Positions 27,505-35,837 of a stretch of DNA of 64,000 nt are shown here, one piece after another. Source of the stretch: Kaistella jeonii (GTDB lineage Bacteria; Bacteroidota; Bacteroidia; Flavobacteriales; Weeksellaceae); the NCBI RefSeq assembly GCF_000812865.1, contig NZ_JSYL01000012.1, forward strand, positions 1 through 64,000, read 5' to 3'. Position numbers and translations under genes: made by a program. The notes beneath the pieces are model-generated. The model was given only the letters and a program-made list of their open reading frames with translations, was not told where the DNA came from and did no database searches. Every line of letters begins with the position of its first letter. Positions within the stretch are counted from its first letter, which is position 1.

Positions 27505-28509
27505 TTAGTTATTCTCTAATTTATTTAAAAACGGATAATCTTCCTGGGCGTAAACATATTCGTACAATTTATCCTGCGTTGGATATGGAGATTGCTCCAT
27601 AAATTCTACACATTCGTCAACAAATTCTCTGGATTTTTCATCAGTAGCAGCTAATTCTTCTTCAGTCGCCCATTTATTTTCTAAAATTCTATGTTTTACG
27701 ATTTCGATCGGATCATCTTTTTTGCGTTCTGCAACTTCATCTTTGGTTCGGTAAGCTTCTGCATCAGACATTGAGTGTCCTCTGTAACGATAAGTTCGCG
27801 CTTCAATAAATGTTGGTCCGTCTCCTCTTCTTGCTCTTTCGATCGCTTCATAAGCTGCTTCTGCAACTTTTACAGGATCCATAGCATCTACAGGAAGACA
27901 AGGCATTTCATAACCTAAACCTAATTTGTAAATATCTTCGTGATTCGCAGTTCTTCCAACGGAAGTCCCCATCGCATACCCATTATTTTCAACTACAAAA
28001 ACGACTGGTAATCTCCAGTTCATTGCCATGTTGAACGTTTCGTGAAGTGAACCTTGGCGTGCTGCTCCATCTCCGAAGAAACAAATATTTACACCGCCAG
28101 TTTCAAAATATTTATCAGCAAAAGCGATTCCTGCTCCCAAAGGAATTTGACCGCCTACAATTCCGTGACCGCCATAAAATCTTTTTTCTTTGCTGAAAAT
28201 GTGCATAGAACCACCCATTCCACCAGAAGTTCCAGTAGCTTTACCGCATAATTCTGCCATAATTCTTTTCGGATCCACTCCCATTGCCATTGCGTGAACG
28301 TGGCATCTATAAGCGGTGATCATGCTGTCTTTGGATAAATCCATGGCATGAGCAAAACCTGCAGGAATTGCTTCCTGACCATTATATAAGTGTAAAAATC
28401 CTCTGATTTTCTGTTTTAAATAAAGAGATCGGCATTTGTCTTCAAACCTTCTCCACATTGTCATTTCTTCATACCATTTAAGGTAAACTTCTTTCGAAAA
28501 TTCTTTCAT
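27505..28509 (-). CDS. pdhA: Pyruvate dehydrogenase E1 component, alpha subunit
   Basis: Thiamin-diphosphate-dependent decarboxylase subunit that forms an alpha2-beta2 heterotetramer. The ThDP motif GDGAARQGSLHETFNMAMNWRLPVVFVVENNGYAMGT (about 146-182) is complete. The phosphorylation-loop region reads TYRYRGHSMSDAEAYRTKDEV (about 239-259). The length of 334 aa is standard. Only E1-alpha and E2 are here; the E1-beta gene is not in this window. A TATTTTTG box lies at 28575-28582 and a 12-bp inverted repeat in the leader at 28540-28551. Confidence 0.95.
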   Translation of the reverse strand: MKEFSKEVYLKWYEEMTMWRRFEDKCRSLYLKQKIRGFLHLYNGQEAIPAGFAHAMDLSKDSMITAYRCHVHAMAMGVDPKRIMAELCGKATGTSGGMGGSMHIFSKEKRFYGGHGIVGGQIPLGAGIAFADKYFETGGVNICFFGDGAARQGSLHETFNMAMNWRLPVVFVVENNGYAMGTSVGRTANHEDIYKLGLGYEMPCLPVDAMDPVKVAEAAYEAIERARRGDGPTFIEARTYRYRGHSMSDAEAYRTKDEVAERKKDDPIEIVKHRILENKWATEEELAATDEKSREFVDECVEFMEQSPYPTQDKLYEYVYAQEDYPFLNKLENN

Positions 28510-28539
28510 GAGTTAGCTGTTGCTTTTTTAGATACACAG

Positions 28540-28551
28540 AACCGTTCGGTT
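28540..28551. promoter_or_regulatory. Inverted repeat in the pdhA leader
   Basis: AACCG-TT-CGGTT, a perfect 5+5 palindrome between the -7 box (28575-28582) and the pdhA ATG. Possible operator; no binding protein is identified. Confidence 0.3.
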
Positions 28552-28574
28552 TTATGTCTGTTGGAAATATTCAG

Positions 28575-28582
28575 CAAAAATA
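28575..28582 (-). promoter_or_regulatory. -7 promoter box of the pyruvate dehydrogenase operon
   Basis: TATTTTTG on the minus strand (TAnnTTTG), about 65 nt before the pdhA start. Confidence 0.5.
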
Positions 28583-28649
28583 ATAAAAATCTTTGTCTTT
28601 ATTGGTAGCATATCAAAACAAAGTTGAGTTTCTAACCAATAAAAAATAT

Positions 28650-28657
28650 TACTTTTG
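28650..28657 (+). promoter_or_regulatory. -7 promoter box of the PAP2-like gene
   Basis: TACTTTTG (TAnnTTTG), 17 nt before the ATG at 28675. Confidence 0.6.
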
Positions 28658-28674
28658 AAAGCACAATCTTATTT

Positions 28675-29277
28675 ATGATGAAAACCCGCGATTCGTTTAT
28701 TATTACCATTTCAAAAATCATCTCTAATTTTTTCAATCCACTGACTTCGCTTTTTATATTTTTTATTTATCGCAATTTACAATTACATACTTTCAAAGAA
28801 ACTATTTATCTATTTTTACCCCTATTTCTCTTTACCGCTGTTCCTATTTATTTATGGATCATATGGAATGTAAAAAAGGGAAAATACACGAATATGGACG
28901 TTTCTAACCGTAAACAAAGGAAAAGTCTTTACTTTGTGATCGCTGGTATTTTACTAGCTTACCTTTTATATGATTATTTGGTCAATCAAAATACAGACCT
29001 GATCATTTTATTTATTCTTCTTTTGCTTTTCGCAATGCAGGTCAGTAACTATTTTATTAAAAGTTCAATGCACACTTCATTCAATATTTTTGTAGCGGCT
29101 TTGTTTTTTGCGGTAAATCCGATGATGGGATTGATCTGGTTCGGAATTGCAATTACAGTTGGGGTTACCCGAATTATTCTAAAAATGCATACGACTAAAG
29201 AAGTGTTTGCAGGAGCAGCGGTCGCGATTTTAGTTTCTTTTATTTACCTTTATGCCAATATCCAAATTCAGTCTTAA
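28675..29277 (+). CDS. PAP2-superfamily membrane phosphatase-like protein, 200 aa
   Basis: Integral membrane protein with about six helices. The phosphatase motifs are weak but in order: an early conserved region around 68-83 (KKGKYTNMDVSNRKQRK), a SMHTS motif at 131-135 for the second motif, and R-x5-H-x3-EV-x2-G at Arg166, His172 and Gly180 for the third. The expected substrate is an undecaprenyl or lipid A phosphate; this is inferred. The first gene of a cluster with a BlaI-type repressor five bases further on. Confidence 0.78.
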   Translation: MMKTRDSFIITISKIISNFFNPLTSLFIFFIYRNLQLHTFKETIYLFLPLFLFTAVPIYLWIIWNVKKGKYTNMDVSNRKQRKSLYFVIAGILLAYLLYDYLVNQNTDLIILFILLLLFAMQVSNYFIKSSMHTSFNIFVAALFFAVNPMMGLIWFGIAITVGVTRIILKMHTTKEVFAGAAVAILVSFIYLYANIQIQS

Positions 29278-29281
29278 ACTT

Positions 29282-29761
29282 ATGAAAATAAATCATCTTA
29301 CACCTTCCGAAGAAATCTTAATGAGTATTTTGTGGAAACTCGATTCTGCTTATATGAAAGATGTCATCGAGCATTATCCTGAACCAAAACCGCATCAAAA
29401 TACAATTTCTACTTTCATGAAAATTTTAGTGGAAAAAGAATTTTTGACCACCGAAAAAGAAGGCCGAATTTTCAAATACACCGTTGCAGTTCCGTTTGAT
29501 GTCTACCGAAAGTTTCTACTGAAGAATTTTTTGAAAAGTTATTTTGATGATTCTGCGAGTGAATTGATGAAAACTTTGCTGGATGAAAACTTGCTCCAAT
29601 TTTCAGATCTCCACCAGTTTTTTGAGATAAAAACCATTGGCAATCCGATCGTGGACCACAGAGAAAAAGACGAATCTATAAGCGATTTTATTGAAGAAAT
29701 TACCTCCAAAAAGAAATCAAAAAAGAAAAGTAAAAAAAAGAAGGATAAGAAGAATAAATAG
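29282..29761 (+). CDS. BlaI/MecI/CopY-family repressor with polylysine tail, 159 aa
   Basis: Winged-helix domain in residues 1-70 (LTPSEEILMSILWKLDSAYMKDVI ... KPHQNTISTFMKILVEKEFLTTEKEGRIFKYTVAV), followed by the helical dimerisation arm. The tail is a run of Lys and Ser, about 20 residues, ending KKDKKNK. It is not adjacent to an M56 protease, unlike the pair at 10649-12618. The frame extends to an ATG at 29252 inside the PAP2-like gene; the ATG at 29282 gives the usual family N-terminus. Probably co-transcribed with the PAP2-like gene. Confidence 0.87.
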   Translation: MKINHLTPSEEILMSILWKLDSAYMKDVIEHYPEPKPHQNTISTFMKILVEKEFLTTEKEGRIFKYTVAVPFDVYRKFLLKNFLKSYFDDSASELMKTLLDENLLQFSDLHQFFEIKTIGNPIVDHREKDESISDFIEEITSKKKSKKKSKKKKDKKNK

Positions 29762-29822
29762 AAAATTATTACATCAACTTTCATTTGTATTACAGTTAAT
29801 CAAATCATTTAAATTAAGCAGA

Positions 29823-31613
29823 ATGCGAGAAAAATTCAGAGAGATTTTTGGTAAGACAGATGATATTTTTCGCGAATATCCCATGGTTTTACTCATGGCA
29901 TTTTTAGCTGCGGTATCTTTTATGGCGACTGCGCGAGGAAATTTTAACCTAAATCATAATGATTTTGTTTTCGTTAAATTTGGTTTAGTTTCCTGTTTGG
30001 GAATTTCTTTAATGTTTGGTTTAAAAATACTTTCACAACGCATTGGAAAAGGTATTTTATTTGAAATATTAGGTGTTATTTTTTTAATTTTATTTTACTA
30101 TTTACTTCCAGAGACAGAAAAATATTTTACAGAACCCTATGCGTTTCTGCTTATTCCCACTTTCATTTTATCGCATTTACTCGTCTCATTCATAGCCTTT
30201 TTTGGAGAAAAAAAAGAACTCAATTTCTGGCAATACAATAAAAACCTTTTCATCAATATCTTCTTAACTTCAGTATTTACTGGAGTTTTAATTGGCGGCG
30301 TTGAACTGGCAATTTTGGCAGTTGACAAGCTCTTTGATTTTAATTTTAATAGTCATTATTATCTCCAAACCTTTTATTTTCTTGCAATTTTTGGCAGTTG
30401 TTTTATCTTTCTACTCTTTAATGAAAAGGGGTTGCAAGATTTAGAAAAAGATGGAAACTATCCTTTAATTCTAAAATTTTTTACGCAGTATATTCTGATT
30501 CCTCTCCTTCTTATTTACGTAGTTATTCTTTATTTCGATGGCGCAAAAATTTTGATCAATTGGGAACTTCCGCGCGGATGGGTTTCTTACTTGGTTTTAG
30601 CTTATTCTATTGTAGGGATTTTAGGTTTGTTGCTGGTTCATCCATTAAAGCAAGAGGCTGCAAAATCCTGGGTGAAAATATTTTCTAAAATATTTTATTA
30701 TACGATGATTCCTTTGATCGTCTTACTTTTCATTGCAATTTTTACCAGAATTCTACAATACGGCTATACAGAACCGAGGTATTTCGTTCTGTTACTAGCA
30801 CTTTGGCTCACTGCAGTTGTTTTGTATTTTGTATTTACAAGAAGAAATACCATCAAATTTATTCCAATGAGTTTATTTGCTTTTGGTTTATTTGCTTTGA
30901 TTTTCCCTTATCTCAATACATTTTCTGTAGCAAAGAGAAGTCAAAAAACTGAATTACAAAAGATCTTGGTTGAAAATAAACTATTGGAAAACGGAAAGAT
31001 CAATTTTGCTAAGAAAGTTTCCGATACTATTGCAGATGAAATATCCGATAAGTTTAAATTTTTGGCAGAAAGGAAAGCAGGAGATTTTTTGTTCAAATAT
31101 TTAAAAGCAAATGATCAAAAAATATTTGCTAAAAATATAGAGAAAGCTGATTTTTACAAGATAGAAAATGATATCAGAAATCGCTTTTCAAACATTGAAA
31201 ATACAAACAGAAAAACAGGAGAAATTCGTTTGGAATTGGTCTCTCTAGCGAAATTTGAAAGTATTGAAAACTTTGATTATATGATCAATGTTCCTTATTC
31301 AGAAGAAAATAAATTCATTTTAAACGGCGATAAATTCCAGATCAATAATCAACAATACAAAGAGAAATTGTTGACCATCAAAATAAGTGATAAAGAATGG
31401 AATCTTACCCCATTTATCCTTCAGACTTTGAAAAAATACGAAGGTCAAAAAGGAAATATCGAAGTCACTGAAATTACTGCAGAAAAAGATTTAGGAAATT
31501 ATCGTTTAAAAATAGTGTTCGCCAATTTGGTCAACGAAAAGATGGATAATGTGAAAATGTTAAACAACGGAATTTATTACAGTCCACCAATTTTATTAGT
31601 AAAAAAGAAATAA
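29823..31613 (+). CDS. DUF4153 domain-containing membrane protein, 596 aa
   Basis: About ten to twelve membrane helices in the first 400 residues: FPMVLLMAFLAAVSFMAT-like start, GVLIGGVELAILAVDKLFDF in the middle, and LLVHPLKQEAAKSWVKIFSKIFYYTMIPLIVLLFIAIFTRI later. The C-terminal 180 residues are soluble. The pattern matches the DUF4153 family of Bacteroidetes; its function is unknown. The frame extends 132 nt upstream through the tail of the preceding gene, but the ATG at 29823 fits the family. Possibly co-transcribed with the BlaI-type gene. Confidence 0.85.
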   Translation: MREKFREIFGKTDDIFREYPMVLLMAFLAAVSFMATARGNFNLNHNDFVFVKFGLVSCLGISLMFGLKILSQRIGKGILFEILGVIFLILFYYLLPETEKYFTEPYAFLLIPTFILSHLLVSFIAFFGEKKELNFWQYNKNLFINIFLTSVFTGVLIGGVELAILAVDKLFDFNFNSHYYLQTFYFLAIFGSCFIFLLFNEKGLQDLEKDGNYPLILKFFTQYILIPLLLIYVVILYFDGAKILINWELPRGWVSYLVLAYSIVGILGLLLVHPLKQEAAKSWVKIFSKIFYYTMIPLIVLLFIAIFTRILQYGYTEPRYFVLLLALWLTAVVLYFVFTRRNTIKFIPMSLFAFGLFALIFPYLNTFSVAKRSQKTELQKILVENKLLENGKINFAKKVSDTIADEISDKFKFLAERKAGDFLFKYLKANDQKIFAKNIEKADFYKIENDIRNRFSNIENTNRKTGEIRLELVSLAKFESIENFDYMINVPYSEENKFILNGDKFQINNQQYKEKLLTIKISDKEWNLTPFILQTLKKYEGQKGNIEVTEITAEKDLGNYRLKIVFANLVNEKMDNVKMLNNGIYYSPPILLVKKK

Positions 31614-31615
31614 AA

Positions 31616-31643
31616 AAAAGCGACTTTAAAAAAAGTCGCTTAA
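31616..31643. terminator. Bidirectional terminator
   Basis: AAGCGACTTT (31618-31627) with AAAGTCGCTT (31632-31641), between the convergent DUF4153 and RRM genes. Confidence 0.85.
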
Positions 31644-31660
31644 ATTATTTAGGTAAGTTT

Positions 31661-32038
31661 CTACCAGTTAGATCCACCTCCACTTCGGCTTCCACCTCCG
31701 TATCCGCTTCCACCACCGCTTCCGCCACGACTTCCACCGCCGTAACCACCACCTCCGCCTCCGCTTCGGTTGTTGTCAAAACTTCTTCTTGGTTTGTCTT
31801 CTCTTGGTTTAGCTTCAGAAATGTTAAGTTCTTTACCATCCAATTCTTTTCCGTTTAGAGCTTCGATAGCATTCTTGCCATCTTCGTCGCTCATTTCTAC
31901 AAAACCGAAACCTCTGGATCTCCCAGTTTCTCTGTCTGTAATAATTTTGGCAGACGATACGTCACCAAATTCTGAAAATAAATCTTGCAACGATTGTTCT
32001 TGAGTTGCATAGTTAATGTTTGAAACAAAAATGTTCAT
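31661..32038 (-). CDS. Glycine-rich RNA-recognition-motif protein, 125 aa
   Basis: One RRM domain (about 1-80) with the RNP2 motif IFVSNI at 2-7 and the RNP1 motif RGFGFVEM at about 41-48. A charged linker (SEAKPREDKPRRSFDNN) and a Gly/Ser/Tyr-rich tail (about 95-125) follow. Such small RRM proteins of Bacteroidetes are often induced in the cold; no evidence for that in this sequence. The frame extends 126 nt further upstream, but the RNP2 strand begins at the ATG of 32038. The leader is long, over 90 nt. Confidence 0.92.
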   Translation of the reverse strand: MNIFVSNINYATQEQSLQDLFSEFGDVSSAKIITDRETGRSRGFGFVEMSDEDGKNAIEALNGKELDGKELNISEAKPREDKPRRSFDNNRSGGGGGGYGGGSRGGSGGGSGYGGGSRSGGGSNW

Positions 32039-32179
32039 CATAAAAAAAATTAAAAAATTAATACTTGATTGTAAATTATAAATGAAACTCAACAATGGAT
32101 GAACATCAATTGACTTCGCATATAAAAACAGGTGCAAGATACAATATAAAATTAATAATAACAATATTTTATTTAAAGT

Positions 32180-33043
32180 TTAATCAACTATTTTTCCTTC
32201 TTTCGCTTCTAAAAGTTTGAACCAATCTTCCCGCTCCAAATTAACGCTTAAACTATTTTTAAATTTAATAATATTCTCTGCGCGCGAAGTCCCGATAACA
32301 GGAAATATTTTGGCTGGATGTTTCAAAATAAAGGCCAGTAAAATTTGATTTTCTTCTGCATTATATTTTTCGCAAAGAGTCCCAAGAATTTTTTTTATTC
32401 TTGAATTTTCTGCAGAATCTTCCGAAAAATAATTTCCCATGACAGAATAAGCCATTGGTTTTAGTTTTTTGAGCATCATTTGATCCAGCGTTCCATCGTA
32501 AAAAGCTTTAGTTTGATTCAAAGATATTTCTACCTGATTGGTGATTATTGGAAAAGCATTATTAATCAAATCAAATTGGGACGGCGAAAAATTTGAAACT
32601 CCGAAATGACGGACTTTATGCTGCTCTCTTAATATATTGAAAGTTTCAGCGATTTCATCTGGATTCATTAATGGTGATGGACGATGAAGCAGGAGCAGAT
32701 CAAGATAATCAGTCTTTAAATTTTCTAAACTTTGGTCAACCGATCTTAAAATATGTTCCTTCGAATAATTGTAAGATTTAAGGGTGAAATTTCTATTTTC
32801 GCAGGGCATTTCGATTGCACATTTAGAAATAAACTGCACTTCTTCCCTCTTCACATTCATTTCCGAAAATGAATCACCAAATAATTTTTCCGTCGTGTGA
32901 TTTCCATAAATATCTGCATGATCAAAGGTGGAAAGCTTTTGTTCCACAGAAGTTTCAATTAATTTTTGTACTTCTTTTTTGGAATGATTAGCGCCCCAAA
33001 TTCCCCATCGCATGGTTCCTATAATGATTGGTGAAAAATTCAT
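32180..33043 (-). CDS. Aldo/keto reductase family protein, 287 aa
   Basis: NADPH-dependent (beta/alpha)8-barrel oxidoreductase. The catalytic residues are visible: Asp and Tyr in FDHADIYGNHTTEK (about 39-52), Lys in QFISKCAIE (about 73-77) and His in LLLLHRPSPLMNP (about 115-127). The nucleotide-binding C-terminal end is FPVIGTSRAENI. The closest pattern is the YdhF-like branch. The ATG at 33043 is the likely start; the longer frame includes an AT-rich leader. Substrate unknown. Confidence 0.9.
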   Translation of the reverse strand: MNFSPIIIGTMRWGIWGANHSKKEVQKLIETSVEQKLSTFDHADIYGNHTTEKLFGDSFSEMNVKREEVQFISKCAIEMPCENRNFTLKSYNYSKEHILRSVDQSLENLKTDYLDLLLLHRPSPLMNPDEIAETFNILREQHKVRHFGVSNFSPSQFDLINNAFPIITNQVEISLNQTKAFYDGTLDQMMLKKLKPMAYSVMGNYFSEDSAENSRIKKILGTLCEKYNAEENQILLAFILKHPAKIFPVIGTSRAENIIKFKNSLSVNLEREDWFKLLEAKEGKIVD

Positions 33044-33121
33044 AATGATATTTTTTTCAAAATTAAAAAATAACCTCTCAAGTTTTAACATTTGAAACTT
33101 ATATTTTCAGCATAATATTTT

Positions 33122-33129
33122 TAACTTTG
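33122..33129 (+). promoter_or_regulatory. -7 promoter box of the T9SS beta-helix gene
   Basis: TAACTTTG (TAnnTTTG), 19 nt before the ATG at 33148. The TTG in this box is not the start codon. Confidence 0.6.
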
Positions 33130-33147
33130 AGAAAAATTTTATCAGTT

Positions 33148-34611
33148 ATGAAGAAGCTTTCTATTTTTTTACTGTCCTTATTTTCGGTTTTAATGTTTTC
33201 GCAATTTGTAAGTCCGGGAACTGGAATTACCTATAATTTAGCATCACTTTCAACGGCAGCTCCCACTGTGGTTGTAAATAACGGCACTTATTACCAAATG
33301 ACAGCAAATGTGACCATTTCTGTAGGCGATAAGCTTTTGATGGATGAAAATACTACTCTGAAAATCGACGGCGCAGTACAACTTACGATTTTTGGAACTT
33401 ATGATACAACTTCAACTAATTTTCTAATTACCGCAACCACTCCGGCAACTGTTTTTAAAGGAATTAGATTTGAAGAAGGTTCGGCGGCAACTTTTAAAAA
33501 TACCATTTTAGAATATGGTGGTGGAATTCAGGTTTTGACTGCTACTTTTTTAATGGATAACTGTACAGTAAGAAATTTTAAATCAGGATTGGTAACCGGT
33601 GCTGCAATCAACTTCTCCCGCGGAAATCCTGTGGTTAAAAATTCTACTTTTAAAGATAATGATCTGCCCGCAGTTGCTTCAGGAGCGAACCAATCTGTAG
33701 TCTTGGAGTTTTCAAATAATTATCTTTCCGGAAATACGAAATTAAACTCCAATCGCCCACAAATTAATATGGGACCAAGTGGAACTGGTACAACCAAGAT
33801 TTTAAATAATATTGTACTCGGAGACAGAACTCTAACCAAAGTAGGTGGCATTTCTGTTTCTTCACTTTTAGGAGTAGAAAACAATGTGTTGATCGATGGA
33901 AATACGGTTACAGACAACCGTTACGGAATTACATGCGCAGGAAATGCTTCTTCTGGAACGATTTCTAACAATATTTTGACGAATAATAATTCTGAAAATA
34001 TTCCAAACAACGGCGGTAGTGGAATTTCTTTAAACGGAAGCGGAACTGTTGGTGCAGGATTTAAAATTGAAAAAAATCAGATTCGTGGGAATCTTTGGGG
34101 AGTGACGATGATCGGAACAGCGACCGCTGATTTTGGAGGCGGAACTTTGGGAAGTGTTGGTCAAAATATTTTTAAAGATAATGGAAACGGTGGAAATCTT
34201 TTCGCCCTTTTCAACAATACGCCAAATGCTTTAAGTGCAACCAATAATTGCTGGAGAGAAGGCGAACTTTCAGATGATGCGATGGTAGAAGCTGTAATTT
34301 CGCACAAAGTTGATGACCCTGCTTTGGGATTGGTCAATTTTAAACCTTACTTGTGTGCTGCTCCTTTGGCTACTAATAATTCATCAACTATTCAAAATAA
34401 AATTTATCCGAATCCGAGCAAAGGAACTTTTACTTTTGTCGCAGAAAATTCTGGCAATATAAATATTTCTGATGCTTCTGGAAAATTAATTTATTCGGGA
34501 ACCGTTAATAAAGGAAATAACACAATTTCTGTAAAAGCAAAATCTGGCGTTTACTTTTTGAGGTATGAATCGCAAAGTAAAAAAGAATCTACTAAATTAA
34601 TTATTAAATAA
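33148..34611 (+). CDS. Secreted beta-helix protein with T9SS type A sorting domain, 487 aa
   Basis: Signal peptide (MKKLSIFLLSLFSVLMFSQ), then a long repetitive region rich in Asn and Gly with the short rungs of a right-handed parallel beta-helix (FKNTILEYGGG, FLMDNCTVRNFKSG, VVKNSTFKDN, ILNNIVLGD, ISNNILTNNN, IEKNQIRGN), about 60-380. The C-terminal 75 residues are the T9SS sorting domain (NKIYPNPSKGTFTF ... SGVYFLRYESQSKKESTKLIIK). Likely outer-surface or secreted; a polysaccharide-binding or -cleaving role is possible but no catalytic motif is visible. Confidence 0.88.
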   Translation: MKKLSIFLLSLFSVLMFSQFVSPGTGITYNLASLSTAAPTVVVNNGTYYQMTANVTISVGDKLLMDENTTLKIDGAVQLTIFGTYDTTSTNFLITATTPATVFKGIRFEEGSAATFKNTILEYGGGIQVLTATFLMDNCTVRNFKSGLVTGAAINFSRGNPVVKNSTFKDNDLPAVASGANQSVVLEFSNNYLSGNTKLNSNRPQINMGPSGTGTTKILNNIVLGDRTLTKVGGISVSSLLGVENNVLIDGNTVTDNRYGITCAGNASSGTISNNILTNNNSENIPNNGGSGISLNGSGTVGAGFKIEKNQIRGNLWGVTMIGTATADFGGGTLGSVGQNIFKDNGNGGNLFALFNNTPNALSATNNCWREGELSDDAMVEAVISHKVDDPALGLVNFKPYLCAAPLATNNSSTIQNKIYPNPSKGTFTFVAENSGNINISDASGKLIYSGTVNKGNNTISVKAKSGVYFLRYESQSKKESTKLIIK

Positions 34612-34634
34612 TTGAAAGTCCTCTAATTAATTTG

Positions 34635-34671
34635 AACTCATTCTGTGCCACTGCAGAATGAGTTTTTTTTG
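34635..34671 (+). terminator. Terminator of the T9SS beta-helix gene
   Basis: AACTCATTCTG (34635-34645) with CAGAATGAGTT (34654-34664), then T-run. Confidence 0.85.
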
Positions 34672-34717
34672 AAAAATGATCTTTCTATAAGATGCATAAA
34701 CCGCGACCCGGCTTGAG

Positions 34718-34756
34718 TGGAGCTCTTTTTGTGAAACGCAGTGGAACAAAAAAGCG
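34718..34756. repeat. Structured intergenic repeat, copy 2
   Basis: TGGAGCTC (34718-34725), then a hairpin CTTTTTGT...ACAAAAAAG, then AGCG (34753-34756), the same order as at 25578-25634. The surrounding 34690-34790 is GC-rich: GCGACCCGGCTTGAG before, GCGGGAACGGAAGACGGAA after. It sits in the 312-nt gap between the T9SS gene and rpoD. An open frame through it is a repeat artefact. The pattern resembles the multicopy Bacteroidetes flavo-1 RNA motif, from memory only. Confidence 0.6.
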
Positions 34757-34923
34757 GGAACGGAAGACGGAATTGTTCGCCAAAAACAAAGAAAAAACAC
34801 GATATAGCAAGCATCAAATTTTCACTAAAATAAATATTCTACAAATATTACTGAACTTTTGTAACCTTTTGATAATTCTTATCGTATAATATAATGCAGT
34901 CCTAAAGTGGATTGTTTTACTAC

Positions 34924-35790
34924 ATGAGACAATTAAAAATTACAAAGCAGGTTACCAACAGGGAAACCGCATCGCTGGACAAGTATTTACAGGAAATCGG
35001 AAAAGTAGATTTGATTACCGCCGACGAAGAAGTTGACTTGGCGCAAAAAATTCGTGCTGGAGACCGTGTTGCCCTGGAAAAATTGATTAAAGCCAACTTG
35101 CGTTTCGTGGTTTCTGTATCTAAACAATACCAGAATCAAGGTCTTTCTTTGCCCGATTTAATTAACGAAGGAAATCTTGGTTTGATGAAAGCTGCGAAAA
35201 GATATGATGAAACAAGGGGTTTTAAATTTATCTCCTACGCCGTTTGGTGGATTCGTCAGTCGATTCTACAGGCTTTGGCAGAACAGTCGAGAATTGTAAG
35301 ATTGCCATTAAATAAAATTGGATCGATCAATAAAATTAACAAAGCTTACGCACATTTGGAGCAGGAAAACGAAAGACCTCCGTCCCCAGAAGAGTTAGCG
35401 GAAGTTTTGGATATGAGTGAAGATGACATTAAGGAATCAATGAAAAACTCCGGAAGACACTTGTCGATGGATGCGCCATTGGTTGAAGGTGAAGATTCGA
35501 ATTTATACGACGTTTTGCGTTCAGGTGAATCTCCAAGTCCGGATAAGGATTTGATGTTGGAATCTCTTCAGATTGAGATCGAAAGAGCATTGCAAACTCT
35601 GACTCCGCGTGAGGCTGATTTGGTTCGTTTGTATTTCGGTTTGAACGGAAAACATCCAATGACTTTAGAAGAAATCGGTGAAACTTTTGATCTAACAAGA
35701 GAAAGAGTTCGTCAGATCAAAGAAAAAGCGATCAAAAGATTGAAACATAATACAAGAAGTAAGATCTTGAAATCTTATTTAGGTAAATAA
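34924..35790 (+). CDS. rpoD: RNA polymerase primary sigma factor RpoD/SigA
   Basis: Primary sigma factor of the Bacteroidetes type: 288 aa, lacking region 1.1. It starts [23 protein letters not shown] (region 1.2), with regions 2.1-2.4 at about 60-125 ([34 protein letters not shown]), region 3, and region 4.2 helix-turn-helix [23 protein letters not shown] at about 250-272. It reads the TAnnTTTG promoters seen across this window. An upstream in-frame start in a poor context gives four extra residues; the ATG at 34924 is the usual one. Confidence 0.97.
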   Translation: MRQLKITKQVTNRETASLDKYLQEIGKVDLITADEEVDLAQKIRAGDRVALEKLIKANLRFVVSVSKQYQNQGLSLPDLINEGNLGLMKAAKRYDETRGFKFISYAVWWIRQSILQALAEQSRIVRLPLNKIGSINKINKAYAHLEQENERPPSPEELAEVLDMSEDDIKESMKNSGRHLSMDAPLVEGEDSNLYDVLRSGESPSPDKDLMLESLQIEIERALQTLTPREADLVRLYFGLNGKHPMTLEEIGETFDLTRERVRQIKEKAIKRLKHNTRSKILKSYLGK

Positions 35791-35805
35791 TAATTATCAG
35801 AAATA

Positions 35806-35837
35806 TAAAAAAGGAACTCAAATCGAGTTCCTTTTTT
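35806..35837. terminator. Bidirectional terminator
   Basis: AAGGAACTC-AAAT-CGAGTTCC with long A and T runs, between rpoD and the convergent Crp/Fnr gene. Confidence 0.85.

Noticed and set aside
31645-31839. 64-aa minus-strand frame rich in Val/Glu/Ala
   Set aside because: Alternative frame of the glycine-rich tail of the RRM protein at 31661-32038.
34692-34889. 65-aa plus-strand frame before rpoD
   Set aside because: Runs through the structured repeat at 34690-34790 and the rpoD leader; no start context or recognisable sequence.
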